From contig NZ_FMZZ01000011.1 in the NCBI RefSeq assembly GCF_900101685.1, forward strand, positions 1-55,844: 55,844 nt of DNA. Reading direction: 5' to 3'. Position numbers and translations under genes: made by a program. The notes under the pieces were generated by a model that was not told where the DNA came from, made no database searches, and saw nothing but the letters and a program-made list of their open reading frames with translations. This stretch comes from Actinokineospora iranica. GTDB taxonomy: Bacteria; Actinomycetota; Actinomycetes; Mycobacteriales; Pseudonocardiaceae. Below, one piece after another: positions 46,978-55,437 of the stretch (the stretch's first letter is position 1; each line of letters opens with the position of its first letter).

Positions 46978-47811
46978 GTGTCCGGGCAACGAAAGTCATC
47001 GCAGGCGCGCGACCGCACGCTTGGCGCGCAACTGAGGATCATCAGACAGGAGCGGACAACGCTCGGCTTAGGCCAAGCGGCAGCGGCCATGGGCTGGTCC
47101 ACAGCGACGCTCAGCCGGACCGAGACCGGCAAGCGCCACATCACCAGCGAGGACACGGCCGCCTTGCTGGCCATCTACGGCATCCCCGCCGACCAACGGA
47201 ACGCGTTGGTCAACGCCGCCCGCGCCACGAATGGCCAAGCAGGCTGGTGGTCCCGACCCCTCCCCGGCGTGTCGCACGACGCGGACACGTTGGCGGGCTA
47301 CGAGTCATCGGCAAGAGCACTGACGAACTGGTCGCTGGGCGTGATCCCCGGCATGATGCAGACGGAGGAATACTCGACAAACTTCATGGCCAAGGACGGC
47401 GCGACTCCAGAAGAAGCGCGAACACGCTGGACGGCGCGCCTGAACCGACAGAAGCGCTTGCCGACGCTCGACTACGTGGCCTACATCCACGAGACCGCTC
47501 TGCACGTGCTGGTCGGTGGCGCGGAAGTCCTCAAAGGCCAGTTGAAACACCTGCACGACGCGCATACCCAGGGGCACAGCATCCGAGTGGTTCGCGCACA
47601 CGTGTCGACCGCGGCGCTGATCCACTCCTGGTTACTTTTGGAGTTCCCCCAAGACCCGCCCGTCGTTCACATCGAGCTGATGAACAGCACAATCTACCTC
47701 CACGACGCCGAGGTCAGTCCTTACCTGACCTTGCGCGCTGAACTCGATCGCATAGCCCTGTCCGGCCCGGAAAGTCGAGGTGTCATAAGGCAAACCATGG
47801 AAAGGTTGTGA
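46978..47811 (+). CDS. XRE-family regulator with DUF5753 domain
   Basis: A 277-residue protein. The N-terminal helix-turn-helix is LGAQLRIIRQERTTLGLGQAAAAMGWSTATLSRTETGK. The C-terminal DUF5753 domain (LVNAARATNGQ, WSLGVIPGMMQTEEYST, VLVGGAEVLKGQLKHL) follows. Such regulators are numerous in actinomycetes and normally sit beside a DUF397 gene; none is seen here. GGAAAGG at 46962-46968 favours GTG 46978; an in-frame GTG at 46957 is upstream. Confidence 0.88.
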   Translation: MSGQRKSSQARDRTLGAQLRIIRQERTTLGLGQAAAAMGWSTATLSRTETGKRHITSEDTAALLAIYGIPADQRNALVNAARATNGQAGWWSRPLPGVSHDADTLAGYESSARALTNWSLGVIPGMMQTEEYSTNFMAKDGATPEEARTRWTARLNRQKRLPTLDYVAYIHETALHVLVGGAEVLKGQLKHLHDAHTQGHSIRVVRAHVSTAALIHSWLLLEFPQDPPVVHIELMNSTIYLHDAEVSPYLTLRAELDRIALSGPESRGVIRQTMERL

Positions 47812-47842
47812 GACATGGAGCGACGTAAGGAGGGAGAAGCTA

Positions 47843-48053
47843 CGCCAGTACTTCCCGAAAGGCACCGGCCTGTCGGCACACTCCCAGAGCGAACAGGGTC
47901 CCGGGGCATGACCGGATCGCAACCCTGTTGACGTGCAATCCGTCGGTGTTTTCGTTGCCGCCGCGCTGCCAGGGTGAATGCGATGACACTGGGCTGGGCC
48001 ACCCCCACCGAAAAACTCAACCACCTCCTGATCAACCACGATGTCGCACCTTG
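47843..48053 (+). pseudogene. IS30-family transposase C-terminal fragment
   Basis: LRQYFPKGTGLSAHS is encoded near 47845, and LGWATPTEKLNHLLINHDVA near 47988-48048, in different frames and with a gap where the middle should be. Both are hallmark C-terminal IS30 motifs. No intact transposase or clear terminal repeats could be found. This looks like the leftover of an element with an internal deletion. Confidence 0.65.
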
Positions 48054-48109
48054 ACCTCCAGGGTGCGATGCGCCGGCTGTGGGGTGATTTTCATGGTGTG
48101 TGAGTGGGT

Positions 48110-49125
48110 GGAAATCGGTGGTGGCGTGTCGTGTGGTGGTGAGTCATGCTGATCAGGGACGATTTCGCGGGAGTTGCGGGCTGGTGGGGCGTTCCGTTCG
48201 ATTGGTCGGGTGTTGGGTCGGCGTCATTCGGTGGTCGCGCGTGAGGTCGCGCGGGATGGGGGCAGGGACGGGTATTGGGTGTTTCGGGCCGGCTCGCGTG
48301 CGAGGGTGATGCGGGCGCGGCCGAAACCGCGGAAGTTGGAGCGCGATGGCCGGTTGCGGGATTAGGTGGTGGCGGGGTTGGTCGAGTTGTGGTTGCGGCG
48401 GCAGATCGCGACCAGGATGAAACGAATATCCCGGTGACTCGGAGATGCACGTGTCGCACGAGGCGATCTGCCAGGCCCTGTTCGTGCAGGGCGAAGGCGA
48501 GTTGCGGGCGATCATTTACCGGGCGTTGCGGTCCGGGCGGGCCAGGCGGGTGTCCTCGTCGGCCAAGCGGCCGCGGCGTGACCTGATCGTGGGCATGGTC
48601 GACATCAGCGCACGCCCCAAGGAGGCCGAGGACCGGGCGGTGCCTGGGTTCTGGGAGAGCGACCTCGTTCTTGGCGCGGTGTGCAAGTCGCAGATCCTGG
48701 CCTTGGTGGAGCGCCAAACGTGATTCGTGGTGCTGATCCGGGTCCCGCACGGCCGCTCGGCGGATCGGGTGGCGTTGTTGTTGGCGAACAAGATGAAAAC
48801 CCTGCCCGAGTTCCTGCGGAAGTCACTCACGGGGGATCAGGGCAGTGAGATGGCCGACCACGCCACCTTCACCATGGCGACCGGCATGCCCGTGCATTTC
48901 CGCCGACCCGCACAGCCCGGGGCAGCGCGGCACGAACGAGAACACCGACCGACTGCTGTGCCAGTACTTCCCCAAGGGCACGGACCTGTCGGTGCGCTCC
49001 CGGGCCCACCTCGACGCCGTCGCCCGCCAACTCGACGGCCGTCCCCGCAAACCCTCGGCTGGCACAAGCCGGTCGAGAAGATGAACGAACTCCTGCTCGC
49101 ACACGGTGGCGCGATCACCGGCTGA
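48110..49125 (+). pseudogene. degenerate IS30-family transposase
   Basis: Segments in several frames join to one IS30-type transposase: helix-turn-helix GRVLGRRHSVVAREVARDGG (48174-48365, ended by TAG), then HVSHEAICQALFVQGEGELR and GFWESDLVLGAVCKSQILALVERQT. An in-frame TGA at 48721-48723 interrupts it, after which VLIRVPHGRSADRVALLL and [15 protein letters not shown] continue in the same frame. A frameshift moves to [20 protein letters not shown] and another returns to [19 protein letters not shown]. Inactive. Confidence 0.85.
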
Positions 49126-49160
49126 GATCAAGGTTCGAGCGTTGGGGTGTCGAGGGGGGC

Positions 49161-49754
49161 TCACGTGTTCTCGGGGTTGGGGCCGAGGACGGCGTCGAGG
49201 AGTTTGTCGACTGAGGCGGCGTCAAGGTCTTGTCCCGTAATGAGCAGTCGGTAGTAGAGGGCTCCGTAGACGAGGTCGATGAGGACGTCGGGGTCCATGG
49301 GACTGGCGGTCGGGTGCTCCTGCTGGACTTCCTTGATGATGCCCATGGCGACGGCTCGTCGAGTCGCGACGAACCTCTCGCGGAGGGCTGTGGCGAGTTC
49401 GGGGTCGTGTTGGCTCGCCGCGACTAGCGCGACGAACGGTCTGCGTGCGGCAGGCTCGCTCATCAGCTGTGCGACTCGGTGCACCTGACCGCGAAATCGC
49501 ATGAGCGCCGTCCCCTCGCGGGGAGGTTCCAGTTTGGCGCTGGTCGCTTCGGTGAAGGCGTCCATCAGGACGGCGGCCTTGTTCGGCCATCTCCGATAGA
49601 TCGTGTTCTTGCTGACTCCGGCGTGGGCGGCGATCGCGTCGACGCTGAGTCCGGGAAGTCCTTCGTCGGTCAGGAGCGCACGCGCGGCCTGGAGTATCGC
49701 TCGATGCGCCCGCTCGCTACGAGGACGGCCGGGACGTTGCTCTTGCTCACGCAC
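49161..49754 (-). CDS. TetR family transcriptional regulator
   Basis: A 197-residue regulator with the N-terminal helix-turn-helix RAILQAARALLTDEGLPGLS and AGVSKNTIYRRWPNKAAVL and a helical ligand domain. It is divergent from the SDR gene at 49812 across about 57 bases that hold a perfect palindrome, so it probably represses that gene and itself. The ligand is unknown. Confidence 0.92.
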   Translation of the reverse strand: MREQEQRPGRPRSERAHRAILQAARALLTDEGLPGLSVDAIAAHAGVSKNTIYRRWPNKAAVLMDAFTEATSAKLEPPREGTALMRFRGQVHRVAQLMSEPAARRPFVALVAASQHDPELATALRERFVATRRAVAMGIIKEVQQEHPTASPMDPDVLIDLVYGALYYRLLITGQDLDAASVDKLLDAVLGPNPENT

Positions 49755-49773
49755 CGGCCCAGCCTAACCGGTA

Positions 49774-49795
49774 CGATACGGATCGTTCCGTATCG
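49774..49795. promoter_or_regulatory. TetR operator palindrome between regulator and SDR gene
   Basis: CGATACGGA-TCGT-TCCGTATCG: perfect 9-base arms (49774-49782 and 49787-49795) around a 4-base spacer, and GATACG/TATCG may overlap -10 boxes of both promoters. Position and symmetry fit a TetR operator. Confidence 0.85.
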
Positions 49796-49811
49796 AAATT
49801 AGGGGGGATTG

Positions 49812-50645
49812 GTGAACGACCAGGTCTGGTTCATCACGGGAGCCGGTTCCGGCTTCGGGCACGCCCTGTCGCGGGCGGTTCTCGCGGCGGGCGGGCGGGT
49901 CGCGGCCGGTGTGCGGTCCCCGGACACCGGGGCCGTGGCCACGTTGCGCGAGGCGGGGCCGGGGCGAGTCGGCGTCGTCAAGATCGACGTGAGGGACGCG
50001 AGCCAGGTCCAGCGCGGGGTCGACCGCGTCGCGGACGAGTTCGGGCGGGTGGATGTCGTGGTCAACGGTGCGGGCCGAGGCTCGTTCGGGTCGGTGGAGG
50101 AGACACCTGATGACGAGGTGCGGGACCTGTTCGAGGTCAACTTCTTCGGCTCGCTCAACGTGATCCGAGCCGTGCTCCCGGTTCTGCGCCGTCAAGGCCG
50201 GGGGCACGTCGTCCAGCTCTCGTCACTGGCCGGAGTCGCGCCTCCGGCGCCTGGCCTGGGGGCGTACGCGGCGACGAAGTTCGCGGTGGAGGGCATGAAC
50301 GAGGTGCTGGCGCGCGAGGTGGCACACCTCGGCATCGGTGTCACCATCGTCGAGCCGGGCGACTTCGCCACCGGATTCGGACGTGCGCTCCACGTGACAC
50401 CTCCCGCGCTGGACGACTACCTGGGCAGCGTCGGCAAGGCGGCCGACGCGTTCGCGTCCACTGATCCCTCGCTGCTGGGCGACCCCGACAAGGCCGCCGT
50501 GGCGATCATTGACGCCGTGCGCGCCACCAAGCCCCCGCTCCGTCTCGTCCTCGGCGGGGACGCGGTCGACGCGATCGGGACCTCGTTGAGCACCAGGCTG
50601 GACGAGTTGCGGTGCTGGGAAGAGGTCGGCCGTGGAACGCGCTGA
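49812..50645 (+). CDS. SDR family oxidoreductase
   Basis: A 277-residue short-chain dehydrogenase. VWFITGAGSGFGHALSRAVL is the TGxxxGxG motif, NGAGRGSFG lies mid-protein, SSLAGVAPPAPGLGAYAATKFAVEG holds the serine and YxxxK, and IVEPGDFATGFG follows. GGGGGG before it suggests GTG 49812, with an overlapping TTG 49809. The GFA gene downstream overlaps its end and may be in the same unit. Substrate unknown. Confidence 0.9.
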   Translation: MNDQVWFITGAGSGFGHALSRAVLAAGGRVAAGVRSPDTGAVATLREAGPGRVGVVKIDVRDASQVQRGVDRVADEFGRVDVVVNGAGRGSFGSVEETPDDEVRDLFEVNFFGSLNVIRAVLPVLRRQGRGHVVQLSSLAGVAPPAPGLGAYAATKFAVEGMNEVLAREVAHLGIGVTIVEPGDFATGFGRALHVTPPALDDYLGSVGKAADAFASTDPSLLGDPDKAAVAIIDAVRATKPPLRLVLGGDAVDAIGTSLSTRLDELRCWEEVGRGTR

Positions 50646-51105
50646 CCGCGCCATCCTGAGCGGCGGCTGCCTGTGCGGGGCGGTCAGGTACCAGGTGCAG
50701 CCCCCGCTCGGGGAGATGTTCTTGTGCCACTGCGTGGACTGTCGACGGTGGAACGGAAGCCTGTGCGCGGGCACGGTCGTGCTCAAGCACCAGCTCACGC
50801 TGCCACCCGGCACTGAGCTGACCTGGTTCACAAGCCCGAACAGCGAGCGCCGAGCACGACGAGGTTTCTGCCCCACGTGCGGATCGAGCCTGTTCTGGAT
50901 TCCCGAGGAAGGGCACCTGGTGTGCGTCGCCGCCGGGTCACTGGACCAGCCCAGTGGGCTGCGCCCGACTCGGCACCTGTTCGTCTCGCAGCAGGCCGAC
51001 TATTGGACCTACGCGGACGATCTCCCCGCCCATCCCCGGCACCGGCCAGATCCACTAGCCTGGGCGCGTCCGCCAGGGACGCCGGAAGCCGTCGACAACG
51101 CTTAG
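50632..51105 (+). CDS. GFA family protein
   Basis: A 157-residue protein with the three zinc-binding motifs of the glutathione-dependent formaldehyde-activating family: SGGCLCGAVRY, MFLCHCVDCRRWNGS and GFCPTCGSSLFW. As mycothiol replaces glutathione in actinobacteria, the name gives only the fold. It overlaps the SDR gene by 14 bases, so the two may share substrate or control. Confidence 0.9.
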   Translation: MERADRAILSGGCLCGAVRYQVQPPLGEMFLCHCVDCRRWNGSLCAGTVVLKHQLTLPPGTELTWFTSPNSERRARRGFCPTCGSSLFWIPEEGHLVCVAAGSLDQPSGLRPTRHLFVSQQADYWTYADDLPAHPRHRPDPLAWARPPGTPEAVDNA

Positions 51106-51114
51106 GCTCGCGGC

Positions 51115-52212
51115 ATGACCGCCGTCGACCGATGTTGCGACAAGACCCGGGCGTGGGTGTGTGAGGCCGTGCGCATCATCGAGGCGGACGCCAACCGCAG
51201 CGCCGATACGCATCTGCTGCCCTTTCCGCTTCCGCCGGAGTGGAACGTCCAGCTTTACCTCAAGGACGAGTCGACCCACCCGACCGGTTCGCTCAAGCAC
51301 CGGCTGGCCCGGTCGTTGTTCCTGTACGCGCTGTGCAACGGCTGGATTGTCGAAGGCACACCGGTCATCGAGGCATCGTCGGGGTCGACGGCGGTGTCCG
51401 AGGCGTACTTCGCCCGGATGCTGGGCCTGCCGTTCATCGCGGTCATGCCGCGCACGACCAGCCAGGAGAAGGTCGAGCTGATCGAACGGCAGGGCGGCCG
51501 CTGCCACTTCGTGGACGAGCCCGGTCAGCTCTACACCGAGTCCCACCGCCTCGCGGGCGAACTGGGCGGCCACTTCATCGACCAGTTCACCCACGCCGAA
51601 CGCGCCACCGACTGGCGCGGCAACAACAACATCGCCGAGTCGATCTTCGAGCAGATGGCCCTCGAACCGCACCCCGAGCCCGACTGGGTCGTCGTGGGCG
51701 CGGGGACCGGCGGCACCAGCGCCACCATCGGCCGCTACATCCGCTACCGCAAACTCAACACCCGCCTGGCCGTCGTGGACCCGGAGAACTCCGTCTTCTT
51801 CGCCGCCTGGCGCGACGCCACCCCCGGCCTCACCGTCACCCACGGCTCCCGCATCGAAGGCATCGGCCGCCCCCGTGTCGAGCCGTCCTTCCTCGGCCAG
51901 GTCATCGACCGCATGATCAAGGTCCCGGACGCGGGCTCACTCGCCGCTATCCGGCTGGCGGAAGACATCCTCGGCAGACGCGTCGGCGGCTCCACCGGCA
52001 CCAACCTCTGGGGCGCTTTCCAGATCGTGGCCGAACTCGTGGCCGCGGGCCGCTCAGGCAGCGTCGTGACCCTGCTCTGCGACGGCGGCGAACGCTACAC
52101 CCACACCTACTACGACGACTCCTGGCTATCCGCGCAGTCCATCGACATCGCCCCCCACCGCCACTTCCTCGGCGAGTTCCTGTCCACCGGACACTGGCCC
52201 ACCCAGTCTTAG
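51115..52212 (+). CDS. PLP-dependent cysteine synthase-family protein (Cds1-like)
   Basis: A 365-residue fold-type II PLP enzyme. [15 protein letters not shown] contains the cofactor lysine (in SLKHR), [20 protein letters not shown] follows, and [18 protein letters not shown] is the phosphate-binding loop. [12 protein letters not shown] lies in the C-terminal half. It resembles mycobacterial Cds1 (Rv3684), a cysteine desulfhydrase, more than biosynthetic CysK or CysM. It begins nine bases after the GFA gene. Confidence 0.87.
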   Translation: MTAVDRCCDKTRAWVCEAVRIIEADANRSADTHLLPFPLPPEWNVQLYLKDESTHPTGSLKHRLARSLFLYALCNGWIVEGTPVIEASSGSTAVSEAYFARMLGLPFIAVMPRTTSQEKVELIERQGGRCHFVDEPGQLYTESHRLAGELGGHFIDQFTHAERATDWRGNNNIAESIFEQMALEPHPEPDWVVVGAGTGGTSATIGRYIRYRKLNTRLAVVDPENSVFFAAWRDATPGLTVTHGSRIEGIGRPRVEPSFLGQVIDRMIKVPDAGSLAAIRLAEDILGRRVGGSTGTNLWGAFQIVAELVAAGRSGSVVTLLCDGGERYTHTYYDDSWLSAQSIDIAPHRHFLGEFLSTGHWPTQS

Positions 52213-52534
52213 CCACCTACCCGGGAGAACGGCGAACTCCATGAGCGACCTCTGGAAAACAGACTGAATCCGCGCCATCACCACCTTCACCGAGATCGAG
52301 AACCGCACCCCCCAGCCCCGCACGGCCAGCGAAAGACGCCCGCCCCACCGACGACGAGGACAACGCCCCCATCGTCCTGCGCGGAGACGCCTGGTGACCG
52401 CACACCGGCACTCACCGCACTGACCCACGCGCCGCGGTTCGCCCGCACATCCGTCGCGCCGATCTGCCCCCGTGATATCCGCCCAGCCGGTACCCGCCGT
52501 CCACCGCGCGGATCGCGTGGGGCCCAGGCGCGGG
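52213..52534. other. gene-free gap after the Cds1-like gene
   Basis: About 320 bases without a supported gene. Short open stretches have broken frames (for example MSDLWKTD then a stop near 52241-52267). No terminator or operator stands out. It could be a decayed gene. Confidence 0.3.
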
Positions 52535-53407
52535 TCAGACGAAGCCGAGGACCGCTCCGGTCACCACGGCCCAGGCGAGCATGGCCAGGCCGGTCTCCTT
52601 GAGCACCGGGATCAGGCCCAGCCCGGTCTGCCCGCCACCCACCCGCCGCACGGCAGGCACGACCAGGGCCGCCGCCACCAGACCCAGCAGCGCCCACGGG
52701 GTCACGAACGCCGCCGCAGCGGTCACCGCGAACGGGACGGCCACCAGCACCTCGTACAGCACCCGGGTGCGGGCCTCGCCAAGGCGCACGGCCAGGGTGT
52801 TCTTGCCCGCCACCCGGTCGGTCGGGACGTCCCGCAGGTTGTTCGCCACCAGCACCGCCGCCGAGAACGAGCCCATCGCGACCGCGCCAGCGACCCCCAG
52901 CCAGGTGACGCGGCCCGCCTGCACGTACTGGGTTCCCAGGACAGCGGTGAGCCCGAAGAACAGGAACACCGCCGCCTCGCCCCAGCCCGAGTACCCGTAG
53001 GGCCGCTTCCCGCCGGTGTAGAACCACGCCCCCGCGATGGACACCGCGCCGACCGCCAGCAGCCACCAGTGGCCCGACACCGCGACCAGCACGAGCCCGG
53101 CCAGCGCGCCGACGCCGAAACACGCGAACGCCGCCGCCTTGACCGCCCCCGGCGCGGCGACCCCGGACCCGACCAGCCGCAGCGGACCGACCCGTTCCGC
53201 GTCGGTTCCGCGGACGCCGTCGGAGTAGTCGTTGGCGTAGTTCACGCCCACCTGGAGGGCGAGCGCCACCACCAGGGCCAGCAGCGACCGCACCCAGGAG
53301 AACGCGCCCACCGCCCCCGCCGCGCCCGCTCCCACGAGCACGGGCGCGACCGAGTTCGGCAGCGTGCGCACGCGTGCGCCCTCGATCCACTCCGCGACTG
53401 TCGCCAT
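52535..53407 (-). CDS. menA: 1,4-dihydroxy-2-naphthoate polyprenyltransferase
   Basis: A 290-residue UbiA-family membrane protein. [14 protein letters not shown] is the first Asp-rich motif. [22 protein letters not shown] is the second, with about eight helices in total. It attaches the isoprenoid chain to DHNA in menaquinone synthesis. menE follows on the same strand about 380 bases upstream in this orientation. Confidence 0.95.
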   Translation of the reverse strand: MATVAEWIEGARVRTLPNSVAPVLVGAGAAGAVGAFSWVRSLLALVVALALQVGVNYANDYSDGVRGTDAERVGPLRLVGSGVAAPGAVKAAAFACFGVGALAGLVLVAVSGHWWLLAVGAVSIAGAWFYTGGKRPYGYSGWGEAAVFLFFGLTAVLGTQYVQAGRVTWLGVAGAVAMGSFSAAVLVANNLRDVPTDRVAGKNTLAVRLGEARTRVLYEVLVAVPFAVTAAAAFVTPWALLGLVAAALVVPAVRRVGGGQTGLGLIPVLKETGLAMLAWAVVTGAVLGFV

Positions 53408-53560
53408 AGGTCCATCTTCACCGATCCCCGACCGCCGGGGACGAGTGGCTCGTCACGTCCGCCTCACCTGGCACAGGTCCGGTGGACCACGCCCGGCCGC
53501 ATCGCGCGCGACCAGCGGCCACACGGTCTGGCAAGCGGAAAACACCCGACGTTCGCCAGG

Positions 53561-53665
53561 ATGACCGTGAACCGCGGCGGCTTCGACCTGGTGCTGGACG
53601 ACTTGTCCGAGTTCGGCCTGCTCCGACTGCTGGACGGCATGGAGTCATTCCTGGCCGCTCGCTGA
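53561..53665 (+). CDS. possible 34-residue peptide or gene remnant
   Basis: ATG 53561 to TGA 53665 codes MTVNRGGFDLVLDDLSEFG and on to LRLLDGMESFLAAR. It is amphipathic with acidic character. The AGG before the ATG is too close to be a good ribosome-binding site. It could be real, a leftover, or chance; I recognise no family. Confidence 0.3.
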   Translation: MTVNRGGFDLVLDDLSEFGLLRLLDGMESFLAAR

Positions 53666-53791
53666 CGGCGGCTCGCGGCTGCTGCTTGTCGATGGCCTGA
53701 GGCGCTGTGTCGCGTTGACGGACCCCGACGCGAAACGTCGATTTCGCCGCCGGTTCGGGCTGTTTCCGGAGGTCCTGGTGTGGCGGCGCGA

Positions 53792-54949
53792 TCAGCGGTT
53801 TTCGTCGGCCAGTAGCTTGGCGACGGCGGCCCGGTCGATCTTGCCGGGTCCGCACAAGGGCAGCGCCGCCACGACGCGCAGGACGCGGGGGGTTGCCGCC
53901 GGGCCGAGTTCGGCGCGCACGGCGGCCAGCGCGGCGGTTTCGTCTACCTGGTGCTCGTTCGTTCGGTGCGGCCGTCGGCTCGGGGAGACGACCGCCGCGA
54001 CGCGCTGGCCCCATTCCGGGTCGGGGAGTCCGACCACGCAGGCATCGGCGATCCCCGGTTGGCCGGTCAGGACCCGCTCGACGGCGGCTGCCGCGATCTT
54101 CACGCCCCCGGTGTTGATCACGTCGTCGGCGCGGCCCAGGATCTCCAGCGTGCCGCTGTGCAGGCGGCCCAGGTCGGAAGTCCGGAACCAGCCGTCCACG
54201 AAAGCGCTTGCGGTCGCGGTCGGGTCCAGGCGGTAGCCGAGCGCCAGCGTGGGCCCGCCCAGGTGGACCAGCCCATCGACTATCCGCACCCGCACACCGT
54301 CCAGCGGCGCCCCGTCGTAGACGCACCCTCCCGCCGTCTCGCTCATCCCGTACGTCGTCACCACGCGGACCCCGGCTTCCCGGGCGCGCGCCAGCGTGGC
54401 CGCCGACGTCGCCGCGCCGCCGACCAGCACGGCGTCGAACGCGCGCAAGGCCGCCAGCGCGTCGCCCCCCTCGTCGAGCAACCGCGTCAACTGCGTCGGC
54501 ACCAGCGACGTGTAGCGCGGTCCCATGGCTCCCAACACGTCCGACGCCGCCTCGGCGAACGCCCGACCGCGGAACCCGCCCGCCGCCATCACCGACAGGT
54601 CGGTTCCGGCCATGATCGAGCGCACCACCACCTGCGCCCCCGCGATGTGCTGCGCGGGCAACGCCAGCAGCCACGTCCCCGGCCCCCCCAACCGCCGGTG
54701 CGTCGCCTCCGCCGACGCCCGCAGCGCCGCGGCCGAGAGCAGCACCCCCTTGGGCGTGCCCGTCGACCCCGAGGTCCGCACCACCAGCGCGGCCCCCTGC
54801 TCGACCGCGACGTCCGGACGCGCGAAGTCCCCCGACTGCCCCGGCCCGACCGGCAGCACGGTGGCACCCGAGCCCGCCAGCGCGTCGCCCAGGGCGCGCC
54901 GCAGGACGCGAACCGCGGCAGGCGTGCCGTCAATGGGGATCAGGCGCAT
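53792..54949 (-). CDS. menE: o-succinylbenzoate-CoA ligase
   Basis: A 385-residue adenylate-forming enzyme, shorter than usual acyl-CoA synthetases, as in actinobacterial MenE. VVRTSGSTGTPKGVLLS is the P-loop, TTYGMSETAGGCVYDG motif A5, DGWFRTSDLGRL A7, GRADDVINTGGVKIAAAAVE A8, and the lysine is in CGPGKIDRAAVAKLL. It makes OSB-CoA in menaquinone synthesis. ATG 54949 is preceded by GAGGATGGGG; longer frames upstream lack support. Confidence 0.93.
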   Translation of the reverse strand: MRLIPIDGTPAAVRVLRRALGDALAGSGATVLPVGPGQSGDFARPDVAVEQGAALVVRTSGSTGTPKGVLLSAAALRASAEATHRRLGGPGTWLLALPAQHIAGAQVVVRSIMAGTDLSVMAAGGFRGRAFAEAASDVLGAMGPRYTSLVPTQLTRLLDEGGDALAALRAFDAVLVGGAATSAATLARAREAGVRVVTTYGMSETAGGCVYDGAPLDGVRVRIVDGLVHLGGPTLALGYRLDPTATASAFVDGWFRTSDLGRLHSGTLEILGRADDVINTGGVKIAAAAVERVLTGQPGIADACVVGLPDPEWGQRVAAVVSPSRRPHRTNEHQVDETAALAAVRAELGPAATPRVLRVVAALPLCGPGKIDRAAVAKLLADENR

Positions 54950-55025
54950 GGCCCCATCCTCGCAGCGGGTGTCGGCGCCCGCCCCTACGCTCGGGCGGGA
55001 ACGGTCCCGAGAGGAGTGGCAGCCC

Positions 55026-55430
55026 ATGCCGACAGCGCCGAGGAAGGTCACGACCTTCCTGATGTTCCAGGGCCAGGCCGAGGAAGCGATGACCTGCTAC
55101 ACCTCCCTGTTCGACGACGCGGAGATCCTCACCATCGACCGGTGGGGCGCGAACAGCCCCGGCACGGAAGGCTCAGTGCGGATCGCCACCTTCTCCCTGG
55201 GCGGACAGCAGGTGATGTGCATCGACAGCACTGTCCAACACGCGTTCACCTTCACCCCGTCGATCTCGCTGTACGCCCAGTGCGACACCGAGGCGGAGAT
55301 CGACCGCCTCTACGCGGCACTGTCCGACGGCGGCCAACCCCTGATGCCGCTGTCCGACTACGGCTTCAGCACCAAGTTCGGCTGGACCAACGACCGCTTC
55401 GGCGTGTCCTGGCAGCTCAACCTCGTCTGA
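55026..55430 (+). CDS. VOC family (PhnB-like) protein
   Basis: A 134-residue protein: KVTTFLMFQGQAEEAMTCYTSLF, then GGQQVMCIDSTVQHAFTFTPSISLY and FGWTNDRFGVSWQL match the PhnB / 3-dmu-9_3-mt group of the VOC superfamily. Some act as metal-dependent resistance or isomerase proteins; the role here is not known. GAGAGGAG precedes ATG 55026. It is divergent from menE. Confidence 0.9.
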   Translation: MPTAPRKVTTFLMFQGQAEEAMTCYTSLFDDAEILTIDRWGANSPGTEGSVRIATFSLGGQQVMCIDSTVQHAFTFTPSISLYAQCDTEAEIDRLYAALSDGGQPLMPLSDYGFSTKFGWTNDRFGVSWQLNLV

Positions 55431-55437
55431 CCAGCAC

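Noticed and set aside
49125..49160. GGTTCGAG near 49132 resembling a tRNA T-loop
   Set aside because: No matching T-stem, anticodon arm or CCA-end structure could be built around it.
54950..55051. Longer start for menE giving a 419-residue protein
   Set aside because: The extra residues are not MenE-like and would run into the VOC promoter and start; ATG 54949 has a good ribosome-binding site.
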